DNA from: an uncultured Ruminococcus sp.
GTDB taxonomy: Bacteria; Bacillota; Clostridia; Oscillospirales; Ruminococcaceae
Assembly: GCA_947174965.1 (NCBI GenBank)
Contig: CAMWKY010000131.1
Location: 1-6,307, forward strand
Length of the DNA: 6,307 nucleotides
Direction: 5' to 3'
The notes below the pieces were generated by a model, which saw nothing but the letters and a program-made list of their open reading frames with translations, searched no databases and had not been told where the DNA came from. Every line of letters begins with the position of its first letter. Positions within the stretch are counted from its first letter, which is position 1. The position numbers were made by a program, and so were the translations under genes. This document shows, piece after piece, positions 1 to 6,285 of the stretch.

Positions 1-1
1 G

Positions 2-640
2 GGCGAATCTGGTTCAGGCAAAACAACACTTCTCAATATTCTTGCATCACTTGACAAGTCAACAGGCGGAGAAGTTTATCTTGACGGCAAACCGCTTTCA
101 AAAATCAAGGACAAGGAATTATCAGCGTTCCGACGTGAAAATCTCGGATTCGTATTTCAGGATTTCAACTTGCTTGACACATTTAGTTTAAGAGACAATA
201 TTTTTTTACCACTTGTACTTTCCGGCAAAAAATATGACGAAATGCAGAAAAGAGTACTTCCCGTTGCGAACAGACTTGGTATAATGGACTTGCTGAATAA
301 ATATCCATATGAAGTATCGGGCGGACAGAAACAGCGTGTAGCAGTTGCAAGAGCAATAATCACAAAGCCGAAACTTATTCTTGCTGATGAGCCTACCGGC
401 GCACTGGATTCAAAGTCATCATCAAATCTTCTTGATATTTTCAATGAAATCAATCATCTTGGACAGACAATATTAATGGTAACACATTCGGCAAAGGCTG
501 CGAGCAGAGCAGGGCGAGTATTATTCATAAAAGACGGTGAAGTGTTCCACCAGATTTACAGAGGAAACTGCACAAATGAGGAGATGTATCAGAAAATTTC
601 AGATACTCTTACACTTCTTTCGGGAGGTGGAACAAAATGA
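2..640 (+). CDS. ABC transporter ATP-binding protein, BceA/MacB type, 5' partial
   Basis: This is the ATPase subunit of an antimicrobial-peptide type ABC transporter. It hydrolyses ATP in the cytoplasm to drive the permease encoded downstream. The window opens inside Walker A (GESGSGKTT), so about 36-40 N-terminal residues are missing and 212 residues remain. This fits the usual length near 250 of BceA-like subunits. In order along the visible part are the Q-loop (FVFQDFNLL, about residues 51-59), the ABC signature [14 protein letters not shown], Walker B with the catalytic glutamate ([13 protein letters not shown]) and the switch histidine in MVTHS. The [10 protein letters not shown] form and the short linker to the signature are typical of the MacB/LolD/BceA group rather than nutrient importers. 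Its stop codon overlaps the start of the next ORF as ATGA, which implies translational coupling. An in-frame TTG at 170 is not the start, because all of Walker A lies upstream of it. The family assignment is secure. The exact substrate (bacitracin, lantibiotic or other peptide) cannot be read from the sequence. Confidence 0.95.
   Translation, partial: GESGSGKTTLLNILASLDKSTGGEVYLDGKPLSKIKDKELSAFRRENLGFVFQDFNLLDTFSLRDNIFLPLVLSGKKYDEMQKRVLPVANRLGIMDLLNKYPYEVSGGQKQRVAVARAIITKPKLILADEPTGALDSKSSSNLLDIFNEINHLGQTILMVTHSAKAASRAGRVLFIKDGEVFHQIYRGNCTNEEMYQKISDTLTLLSGGGTK
614..640 (+). repeat. Coupling-junction direct repeat, copy 1
   Basis: This 27-base stretch covers the end of the ATPase gene, the RBS and the ATGA overlap. 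It matches 781-807 at 22 of 27 positions without gaps, including TTCTTTCGGG, GGTGG and the final ATGA. It encodes the tail LLSGGGTK. Confidence 0.7.
623..629 (+). promoter_or_regulatory. Strong ribosome binding site for the 56-aa ORF
   Basis: GGAGGTG is a near-complete anti-16S match and sits 7 bases before the ATG at 637, inside the last codons of the ATPase gene. It is the main evidence that the small ORF is translated, because a spacer would not need such a site in register with an ATG. It also fixes the SGGGTK ending of the ATPase. Confidence 0.8.
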
Positions 641-807
641 ATAAATTATTCAGTTCAGAACGTACTGTTGACAAAAATGCAACAAATTGCCTCACGTGTA
701 TAATAATTTTTATTATTGCGGTCGCAATAGTAATTCATTTTGTAAAGGCAGTTCATAGGAAAAAGCAGGACAGTTTCAAAATTCTTTCGGGTGGTGGTGC
801 AAGATGA
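637..807 (+). CDS. Small single-span membrane protein between ATPase and permease genes (56 aa)
   Basis: This 56-codon ORF starts with ATG at 637, inside the ATPase stop (ATGA), and ends with TGA at 805-807, inside the permease start (ATGA). It fills the gap exactly. A strong ribosome binding site (GGAGGTG, 623-629) lies 7 bases before the ATG. The product is a polar N-terminus of about 17 residues ([17 protein letters not shown]), one hydrophobic helix at about 18-37 beginning with a CLTC pair of cysteines (C18, C21), then a basic stretch (KAVHRKKQ) and a tail ending ILSGGGAR. The positive-inside rule predicts an outside N-terminus and a cytoplasmic C-terminus, although the N-terminal part is also charged. 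I recognise no family. From its position it may be an accessory subunit or regulator of the transporter, or its main job may be to couple translation of the permease. The reading frame and RBS are directly visible. The function is unknown. Confidence 0.75.
   Translation: MNKLFSSERTVDKNATNCLTCIIIFIIAVAIVIHFVKAVHRKKQDSFKILSGGGAR
781..807 (+). repeat. Coupling-junction direct repeat, copy 2
   Basis: This is the second copy of the junction at 614-640, here ending the 56-aa ORF (tail ILSGGGAR) and starting the permease through ATGA. The key difference is T at 792 where copy 1 has A at 625, which breaks the GGAGG core and leaves GGTGGTGG as a weaker ribosome binding site. Confidence 0.7.
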
Positions 808-2795
808 GCGGAACATTTTATTCAAAACTTGCCTTTGATAATATCCGAAAAAACTCAAAAAGCTATTTTCCATATATAATCACCTGCATTTTTACTGTTG
901 CAATGTACTATATCATGAAATCGCTGTCACTCAATGAGGGGTTGAATGGTACTTTCGGTGGCGGTACGGCTGTTGCAATGATGAGTTTCGGCAGTAATAT
1001 AATAGCTTTTTTCGCATTTATATTTCTGTTCTACACAAACAGTTTTCTGACGAAAAAACGTAAAAAAGAGTTCGGCATATATAATATTCTCGGCATGGAG
1101 AAAAGGCATATTGCAAGAGTTATCGGATATGAAAGTCTATATGTTGTATTGATAAGTTTTGTAGGCGGTCTTGGTGTCGGAATACTATTCGATAAGCTTA
1201 TGTATGTTGCAATTTCAAGACTTATGAAAGTCAATTTTACTCTCGGATTCTACATTTCAACAGGTGCAATCTATTCCACGCTTATTATTTTCAGTATTCT
1301 GTTTTTTGTAATATTTATCAACTCTTTGCGAATGATACATTTTTCAAATCCGATTGAACTTCTCAAAGGCGGAAACGTCGGAGAAAAAGAGCCGAAAGCA
1401 AAGTGGTTTATTGCACTTCTCGGGCTTGGCTGTCTCGGAGCAGGATATTATATTTCTCTCACTATCGAAAATCCGATTATGGCATTAACTCTGTTTTTCG
1501 TGGCAGTTATTCTTGTAATTGTCGGAACTTATCTTATTTTCGTTTCAGGAAGTATAGTTTTTCTGAAAATACTCAAGAAAAACAAGTCCTATTACTATAA
1601 AACCAATCATTTCATAAGTGTTTCGGGCATGATGTACCGTATGAAACAGAACGCAGTCGGTCTTGCAAATATATGTATACTGTCAACAATGGTGCTTGTT
1701 ATGATTTCGTCCACGTCGTCGCTGATAATCGGTATTGATGATATACTTTTACAGCGTTATCCTTATCAGATGGAGTACTCAGCATGGGATGCAAGCAATG
1801 ACGACTTTCAGCAGTTAAGAAAAATTATAGATGATACCGCAGAAGCAGAGGGTGTACAAATATCCAACTATGAAATATATACTTATCTGCAATTTTCAGT
1901 CGTTTACAGCGGTGGAGATACTTTTGTTGTGAGCAATAACAATGACATAAGTTTAATAGATGATGTATGTGAGGTTAATTTTATTACTGCTGAAGACTAT
2001 GAACTGTATACAGGCAGAAAAATAGTACTTGAATCTGACGAGGTACTGTTATATTGCTATGGCAGAGAGTATACAGAGGATTATTTTATACTGTTTGATG
2101 AAAGATATAACATAACTGGCAGAATTGATGACTATATGAAAGGGCATCTTTTAAATTCTGATATTACACCTTCGTTCTGCTTTGTAGTCAGCGATATTGA
2201 TGTTATAAATCATCTTTACGAAAAGCAGAAAGAAGTCTATAACAAATATCCAAGTAGAATCTATTCAAACTATATGATTAACATTGACGGAAACAGCGAA
2301 GAACAGATTGCATTTCACAAAAAAGCAGTAGACAATGTACTGCATAGTTTATCTATTCACTTTGGTTATGGCTGTCGTGAGGATTCAAGAAAAGGCTGTT
2401 ATGAGCTTTATGGTAGTCTGTTTTTTATGGGATTTTTTCTTAGTCTGCTTTTCACAATGGCGACAGTGATTATCATATATTACAAGCAGATTTCAGAGGG
2501 TATGGACGACAAAAACCGCTTTGAAATCATGCAGAAAGTAGGCATGAGTGAACAGGAAGTAAAAACTTCTATCAAGTCACAAGTTCTTACAGTCTTTTTC
2601 ATGCCACTTATTATGGCGGGTATGCACATAGCATTTGCATTTCCTATTTTAAAACGACTTCTTGCACTGATGCAGTTAAGCAATGTAAAATTATTCATAA
2701 TGTGTACGGTTTTCAGCTATCTTGTATTTTCGGCAATCTATGAAATAATCTACCTTATGACAGCGAAAACTTATTATAAAATTGTAAAACGATAA
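804..2795 (+). CDS. ABC transporter permease, BceB type (FtsX family), 663 aa
   Basis: This is the membrane subunit of a BceAB-type transporter, the class that protects Gram-positive bacteria against cell-wall-active peptides and often also signals to a BceS-like kinase. The layout is the standard ten-segment one: spans near residues 21-40, 55-80, 108-128, 149-175, 200-220, 227-255 and 287-311, a large extracellular domain at about 312-536, then spans near 537-559, 593-615 and 627-652. Family hallmarks are the end of the first FtsX domain (NPIELLKGGNVGEKEPK, about 182-198) and the second FtsX entry (YYKQISEGMDDKNRFEIMQK, about 559-578, followed by VGMSEQEV). The length is normal for the family. 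The ATG at 804 overlaps the stop of the 56-aa ORF, and its own ribosome binding site (GGTGGTGG) is weak, so translation is probably coupled. The extracellular domain, which in this family contacts or senses the peptide, has five cysteines (389, 418, 459, 524, 532). No response regulator or kinase gene is in the window. The gene ends just before a terminator. Confidence 0.93.
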   Translation: MSGTFYSKLAFDNIRKNSKSYFPYIITCIFTVAMYYIMKSLSLNEGLNGTFGGGTAVAMMSFGSNIIAFFAFIFLFYTNSFLTKKRKKEFGIYNILGMEKRHIARVIGYESLYVVLISFVGGLGVGILFDKLMYVAISRLMKVNFTLGFYISTGAIYSTLIIFSILFFVIFINSLRMIHFSNPIELLKGGNVGEKEPKAKWFIALLGLGCLGAGYYISLTIENPIMALTLFFVAVILVIVGTYLIFVSGSIVFLKILKKNKSYYYKTNHFISVSGMMYRMKQNAVGLANICILSTMVLVMISSTSSLIIGIDDILLQRYPYQMEYSAWDASNDDFQQLRKIIDDTAEAEGVQISNYEIYTYLQFSVVYSGGDTFVVSNNNDISLIDDVCEVNFITAEDYELYTGRKIVLESDEVLLYCYGREYTEDYFILFDERYNITGRIDDYMKGHLLNSDITPSFCFVVSDIDVINHLYEKQKEVYNKYPSRIYSNYMINIDGNSEEQIAFHKKAVDNVLHSLSIHFGYGCREDSRKGCYELYGSLFFMGFFLSLLFTMATVIIIYYKQISEGMDDKNRFEIMQKVGMSEQEVKTSIKSQVLTVFFMPLIMAGMHIAFAFPILKRLLALMQLSNVKLFIMCTVFSYLVFSAIYEIIYLMTAKTYYKIVKR

Positions 2796-2838
2796 AAAAA
2801 ATACTGTTGCAGATTTTTCACACTGCAACAGTTTTTTT
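2794..2838. terminator. Bidirectional rho-independent terminator between convergent genes
   Basis: A perfect 10-bp stem (ACTGTTGCAG at 2803-2812 with CTGCAACAGT at 2823-2832) encloses a 10-base loop. A T-tract follows on the plus strand (2832-2838), and an A-tract precedes it (2794-2801) that acts as the U-run for minus-strand transcripts. It lies between the permease stop (2793-2795) and the TelA stop (2841-2843), so it can end both converging transcripts. Confidence 0.9.
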
Positions 2839-2840
2839 GT

Positions 2841-3971
2841 TTACTTGATAGCACCGTATTTTCTTGTATATTCCTCTTTCATGGAAGCAAGTCGCTTTTC
2901 GTCCTCAATGCGCTTTGCCTTTGCCTGCTCCTGAATTGCCTGAGTATCTGATATACCCTGCATGATAGTATTCCATGTTGTTTCAAGAGTTTCAAGAGAT
3001 ACAGAACTGCCCGACGCAAGCTGTGCGGTAAGTCTTGCCTGGTCTGCTGTATTTTGTGCATTCTTGATTAAAAGTTCATTTGTCTTTTTATCAAGTTCCT
3101 GAAAAGCCTTTGCCTGTATGCCTTGTCTGCGGAGAAGTACAGCCTGTGCAAGACCCTGCTTGAAAACAGGTATTGAAATTATTACAGCTGAATTACTCTT
3201 GCGGAGAAGATTATAGTTGCTGAAAATGATAGTCTGCAACATAGGGATTGACTGCATTGCTATATTCTCAACGATGCGCAAATCCTGTACTCTCTGTTGC
3301 ATCATTTCAAGTGCCTGTTCGTACGTCTGAATCTCAAAGCGGATTGACTGGTCGCCTGTTGTTTCCATAGCATTTTTGCTGTCTGCAATGACGTTCTCTA
3401 TTTCCTTGCAAGCCTGTTCTCCTGCTACAATATACTTGACAAGTTCATGATAGCACTGTACATTTGCTTCGTGCATAGCCTGAAGCTGTGTATTGTTGCG
3501 CTTTATTTCTTCTTCAGTTTTTTTGATGTCAACATAAAGCTTGTCTATCTGACTGCCTATTGTATCGTACTTCTTGAAAAACTTGTCAAGTTGTTTCTGT
3601 GCATTTCCGAAAAGTTTAGCAAGTCCTTTTGGTTCTTCCTTGAGTTCTTTTATATCGAACTGTGCCATAATTTTGCTCAAATCGTTGAAAAGTTCACTTT
3701 CCTTGTTTAACTGGTCAAGGCTCATGCTGTTGAGAACAGTATCAGAAGCCTTTGAAATCTGTGTTGCAACTTCATTTCCGAAAGTGAGAATAGAATCAGT
3801 ATCATCAAGAGTTATAAGTCCTGTAAGATTATCAACTTCGGGGGAGTTTACAAGTTGAGTTTCAAGCTGTTTTCTGTCAGCGACAATATCATATCTCTGC
3901 TCCTGTTCTTCTTCTGTCACAACTGTAGCATTTGCAGTAACAGTTGTATCTTTTTTCATCTGTATTGCCAT
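2841..3971 (-). CDS. telA: Toxic anion resistance protein, TelA/KlaA/YceH family, 376 aa
   Basis: This is a cytoplasmic, largely alpha-helical protein of the TelA family (Pfam TelA, PF05816), linked to tellurite and other toxic-agent or envelope stress resistance. Its biochemical activity is not established. The length of 376 is usual for the family. The first 45 residues are polar and variable. Residues about 120-200 and 325-370 are charged and heptad-like, which suggests coiled coils. The most diagnostic part is about 239-285, with MQSIPMLQTIIFSNYNLL followed by SAVIISIPVFKQGLAQAV, matching the family pattern QSIP...N..L....S....IP.WK. There are no signal peptide or membrane spans. The ATG at 3971 is preceded by AAAGGA (3980-3985) at 8 bases. 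The next ATG, four codons in, is too far from that site. It follows the YceG-family gene by 55 bases with no terminator in the gap, so the two are very likely co-transcribed, as in the yceG-yceH pair of Bacillus subtilis. The family call is secure. The name reflects homology, and tellurite resistance itself is not shown. Confidence 0.92.
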   Translation of the reverse strand: MAIQMKKDTTVTANATVVTEEEQEQRYDIVADRKQLETQLVNSPEVDNLTGLITLDDTDSILTFGNEVATQISKASDTVLNSMSLDQLNKESELFNDLSKIMAQFDIKELKEEPKGLAKLFGNAQKQLDKFFKKYDTIGSQIDKLYVDIKKTEEEIKRNNTQLQAMHEANVQCYHELVKYIVAGEQACKEIENVIADSKNAMETTGDQSIRFEIQTYEQALEMMQQRVQDLRIVENIAMQSIPMLQTIIFSNYNLLRKSNSAVIISIPVFKQGLAQAVLLRRQGIQAKAFQELDKKTNELLIKNAQNTADQARLTAQLASGSSVSLETLETTWNTIMQGISDTQAIQEQAKAKRIEDEKRLASMKEEYTRKYGAIK

Positions 3972-3979
3972 AGTTTTAG

Positions 3980-3985
3980 TCCTTT
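3980..3985 (-). promoter_or_regulatory. Ribosome binding site of telA
   Basis: AAAGGA reading on the minus strand, 8 bases before the ATG at 3971. It decides that ATG over the in-frame ATG at codon 5. Confidence 0.75.
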
Positions 3986-4004
3986 CATATATATTTTTAT
4001 CTTA

Positions 4005-4020
4005 ACAATAGAATTATTGT
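4005..4020. repeat. Small inverted repeat in the yceG-telA gap
   Basis: The arms ACAATA (4005-4010) and TATTGT (4015-4020) are perfect 6-bp complements around GAAT. No T-run follows, so it is not an intrinsic terminator. The same arm sequence recurs at the promoter of this transcription unit (6241-6261). It could be an operator, an mRNA stability hairpin or chance in AT-rich DNA. Confidence 0.35.
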
Positions 4021-4026
4021 CAGAAG

Positions 4027-6210
4027 CTATTTTCTTCCGAAAAGTCTTTCCTTTAGTGTGAGTTTCGGATTTGCCGATTTTACGTGAAAATCAGGAACAG
4101 AAAGATTATATATATACTCACCGTTCTGATGCTCGTTGACTACACCATCTATATAGTATTTCTCTGCTGTCTGATAGCCTGTCGGGACGAAAAATACAAC
4201 GTCAAAGCCTGTTGTACTCAAAAATGCAAGCATAACAGCATCTTCTTCCGATACGGCATTTTCATTTGTGATAATACATACAACTTTCGGATTTTTCTTT
4301 GTGAAATCAATATTCTGTATCATGTTTATAAATGTCATGTCGATATTTAATATAACACCAACTATTTTCTGTTCAGAAACATTTTTTATCATCTTTGAGT
4401 CAAGAACTCTCTGCATACAATCGAAAATATGTTCCTGAATTTCGTTACGCAACATACCATATCTGTAGCTTGCGTGGGATTTTATGACTTCCCTGCATAT
4501 TTTTCCGTTGGTACTGAACGACCAGTTCATCTGATTATTTTGCAGAGGTTTCATAAACGGTACTTTCCTTATAAGAAAAGTTTCTTCCGTTACAAGTCTC
4601 TTTATATCTCTCCAGTACTGCGTAACATCACCGTCTTTCACGCCTGAAACTTTAGTGAAAATAACAGGCATCACAACACTTTCATCATCTGCACTGAAAT
4701 TCGGACGGAATTTGAGTTCTTCCTGCCATAGCTGTTCTATCTCCTCATACATGGTACGCAGACAGACGGCAACCGCTTTTTTATGCTGTCTGTTGGTAAA
4801 AGCAACAGAATTTTCCGACATTATCTGATTTATTTCCTGTTCAGCATGATAAGCCGTAGTACCGATTGAAATTCTTGTATTCTCATTCGGAAAACTGTCA
4901 ACAACAAGTGAATCAACATAATTTATTTCAGCAAGCATTTTTCCGTCGAGTAAACTTTCTGTACTCAAATCAGGTCGGAGGACAAGAACGTCAACGGGCA
5001 GTTCTGCAAGAAAATTAAGAAACATAGCTGTTTTCTTGTTTTTGACAGCACCCATGAATATAAATACAGCTATATCAGGATATTTCCAGTTTCTGAAAAG
5101 TATTTCCTTGTATCTTTCAAGATAGCAGAGAAGATATATTCCGCTGTTTCTTATAACGGACGCATTTACATTTGCTTTCTGTGATTCATCAATCAGAAAA
5201 TCAATGAAAACAGATTTTATCTGTCTATTTATGTCACTGTTTTCAGGGATAAATCCGGCAAGTTCTTTTATAACAGACAGTATATTGTCATGTGACATCA
5301 CTCTGAATTTTGACGTTTCGTTGTTATCAGGCAAAGGGATTTCCTTGTTTACAATAACATGATTCCTTGATTTTACAGCTTTATACATCTGTATCAAACT
5401 GCTGAGATAGTCTGCCTTTGAGTTTACGCCATTTATCTGTATAAAGCAGTTATAATAAATCGTGCTGTCGTTTCCTCTTGATTTTTTTGTAATATTATCC
5501 ATGCTGGTCTGTATTGTCCATATATTAGTACAGCTGTGCCATTTTGCCTGTATCTTTATATCTTCATTCTTGACGTGCAGGGCAGAAACAGGAGCAGGAG
5601 ATGTTCTTGATACTGGAGCAGATTTTGATGCAGAAGATGTATAGCCATTGAACTGTATTTCAGAAACGTCGCTTATTTCAGCACTGTCACCGCCGTTCTG
5701 CACTACCACTATAAAACAGCCTGCTTTGTGGAGTATCTTCATAAATAATGCTTCATAGTGCTTTACAGTTCCATAGTACAGAACTTTCGGAACAAAAGGG
5801 GAGTTGAGATAATACATTGTATTTGAAAAATCAAACTTAAACCAGCACATGAATTTGATAAATGTATTTCTTAATACATTATCGTTTTTGCCGTTCTGTT
5901 TCAGTATGCAGAACTCATTGTAAATGCTTTGTGCAAGAAAAGTCAAAGCACCTGAATTTGCACCATCAAGCAGTTTTTTCATTTCCGTTTTGATATATTT
6001 CACATCATTCTGAAAATCAGCTGAAATAACCTGATTACAGTATTGTATATTTTTCGTATCGGGGTTTGGAATACCATTTTCAAGAACAGTTCCATATTTT
6101 ACAGCTTCGGTGCGGTAATCATTCAGAAAACTTTCTGTTGACGGAGTTATATTTGTTATTTTTCCGTAACAATATTCTCTCTTGTTTCCTAAAAAATCAT
6201 TGAAATTCAT
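4027..6210 (-). CDS. yceG: YceG-family protein ('biosynthetic module' component of Ter/TelA stress loci), 727 aa
   Basis: This is the homologue of Bacillus subtilis YceG (Pfam YceG_bac, PF14266), not of E. coli YceG/MltG. Comparative genomics places the family with TelA, TerC and TerD proteins in stress loci proposed to make a small metabolite, but the reaction is unknown. No membrane span or signal peptide is seen. With numbering from the ATG at 6210, the protein has an N-terminal helical part (1-140), a motif copy at 153-174 (EALFMKILHKAG, then FIVVV), a Ser/Ala/Pro-rich linker at about 191-210, a second motif copy at 394-415 (TAMFLNFLAELP, then DVLVLRP), and a third at 657-678 (DAVMLAFLSTTG, then DVVFFVP). 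The three align over 22 residues without gaps. I chose the ATG at 6210 because AAAGGG (6217-6222) lies 6 bases upstream of it, while the in-frame ATG at 6225 has no such site. The stop is TAG. It seems longer than B. subtilis YceG, which I remember as about 540 residues. It heads the transcript and is followed by telA. The family call rests on the telA neighbour plus sequence character. Confidence 0.8.
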   Translation of the reverse strand: MNFNDFLGNKREYCYGKITNITPSTESFLNDYRTEAVKYGTVLENGIPNPDTKNIQYCNQVISADFQNDVKYIKTEMKKLLDGANSGALTFLAQSIYNEFCILKQNGKNDNVLRNTFIKFMCWFKFDFSNTMYYLNSPFVPKVLYYGTVKHYEALFMKILHKAGCFIVVVQNGGDSAEISDVSEIQFNGYTSSASKSAPVSRTSPAPVSALHVKNEDIKIQAKWHSCTNIWTIQTSMDNITKKSRGNDSTIYYNCFIQINGVNSKADYLSSLIQMYKAVKSRNHVIVNKEIPLPDNNETSKFRVMSHDNILSVIKELAGFIPENSDINRQIKSVFIDFLIDESQKANVNASVIRNSGIYLLCYLERYKEILFRNWKYPDIAVFIFMGAVKNKKTAMFLNFLAELPVDVLVLRPDLSTESLLDGKMLAEINYVDSLVVDSFPNENTRISIGTTAYHAEQEINQIMSENSVAFTNRQHKKAVAVCLRTMYEEIEQLWQEELKFRPNFSADDESVVMPVIFTKVSGVKDGDVTQYWRDIKRLVTEETFLIRKVPFMKPLQNNQMNWSFSTNGKICREVIKSHASYRYGMLRNEIQEHIFDCMQRVLDSKMIKNVSEQKIVGVILNIDMTFINMIQNIDFTKKNPKVVCIITNENAVSEEDAVMLAFLSTTGFDVVFFVPTGYQTAEKYYIDGVVNEHQNGEYIYNLSVPDFHVKSANPKLTLKERLFGRK

Positions 6211-6216
6211 TTTTTT

Positions 6217-6222
6217 CCCTTT
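6217..6222 (-). promoter_or_regulatory. Ribosome binding site that fixes the yceG start
   Basis: AAAGGG on the minus strand lies 6 bases before the ATG at 6210. The in-frame ATG at 6225 lies upstream of this site and is preceded by TAAATAACCTT, with no purine-rich site. The longer 732-codon reading is therefore unlikely. Confidence 0.75.
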
Positions 6223-6240
6223 CATAAGGTTATTTAAGTA

Positions 6241-6261
6241 ACAATATCTAATTCATATTGT
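6241..6261. promoter_or_regulatory. Inverted repeat overlapping the -10 and start of transcription (possible operator)
   Basis: The arms ACAATAT (6241-6247) and ATATTGT (6255-6261) are perfect 7-bp complements with a 7-base centre. They span about -11 to +10 of the predicted yceG transcript, a position where a bound repressor would block RNA polymerase. No regulator gene is in the window. Because one arm overlaps the -10 box, part of the match is constrained by promoter function and the site may be chance. Confidence 0.35.
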
Positions 6262-6285
6262 ATCATATTTAATATAAATAGTCAA
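6257..6285 (-). promoter_or_regulatory. Sigma-A type promoter of the yceG-telA unit
   Basis: On the minus strand, the -35 box TTGACT (6280-6285) and -10 box TACAAT (6257-6262) are separated by exactly 17 bases. A TG one base before the -10 (6264-6265) makes it an extended -10. Transcription should begin near 6249-6250, giving a leader of about 40 bases before the ATG at 6210. Five of six bases match the consensus in each box. The surrounding DNA is very AT-rich. Confidence 0.85.

Noticed and set aside
170..640. A shorter ATPase ORF beginning at TTG 170
   Set aside because: The same frame is open to the left edge and encodes Walker A and the Q-loop, so the gene starts outside the window.
655..873. 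Minus-strand ORF of 72 codons over the small-ORF region
   Set aside because: It runs antisense across the coupled 56-aa ORF and the permease start, has no visible ribosome binding site or promoter, and resembles no family. The plus-strand reading explains the region.
3574..3858. Plus-strand ORFs antisense to telA (also 3447-3710 and 3855-4061)
   Set aside because: These are shadows of a helical coding frame, rich in Phe, Leu, Ser and Cys as expected from reading Glu/Lys-rich codons backwards.
3986..4026. Possible internal promoter for telA in the intergenic gap (CTGACA followed by an AT-rich GATAAA)
   Set aside because: The -10 match is poor and the gap is short. Co-transcription from the yceG promoter is simpler, so I did not list it as a feature.
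6211..6225. Upstream ATG of the YceG-family gene at 6225
   Set aside because: It has no ribosome binding site, while AAAGGG lies at proper spacing before the ATG at 6210.
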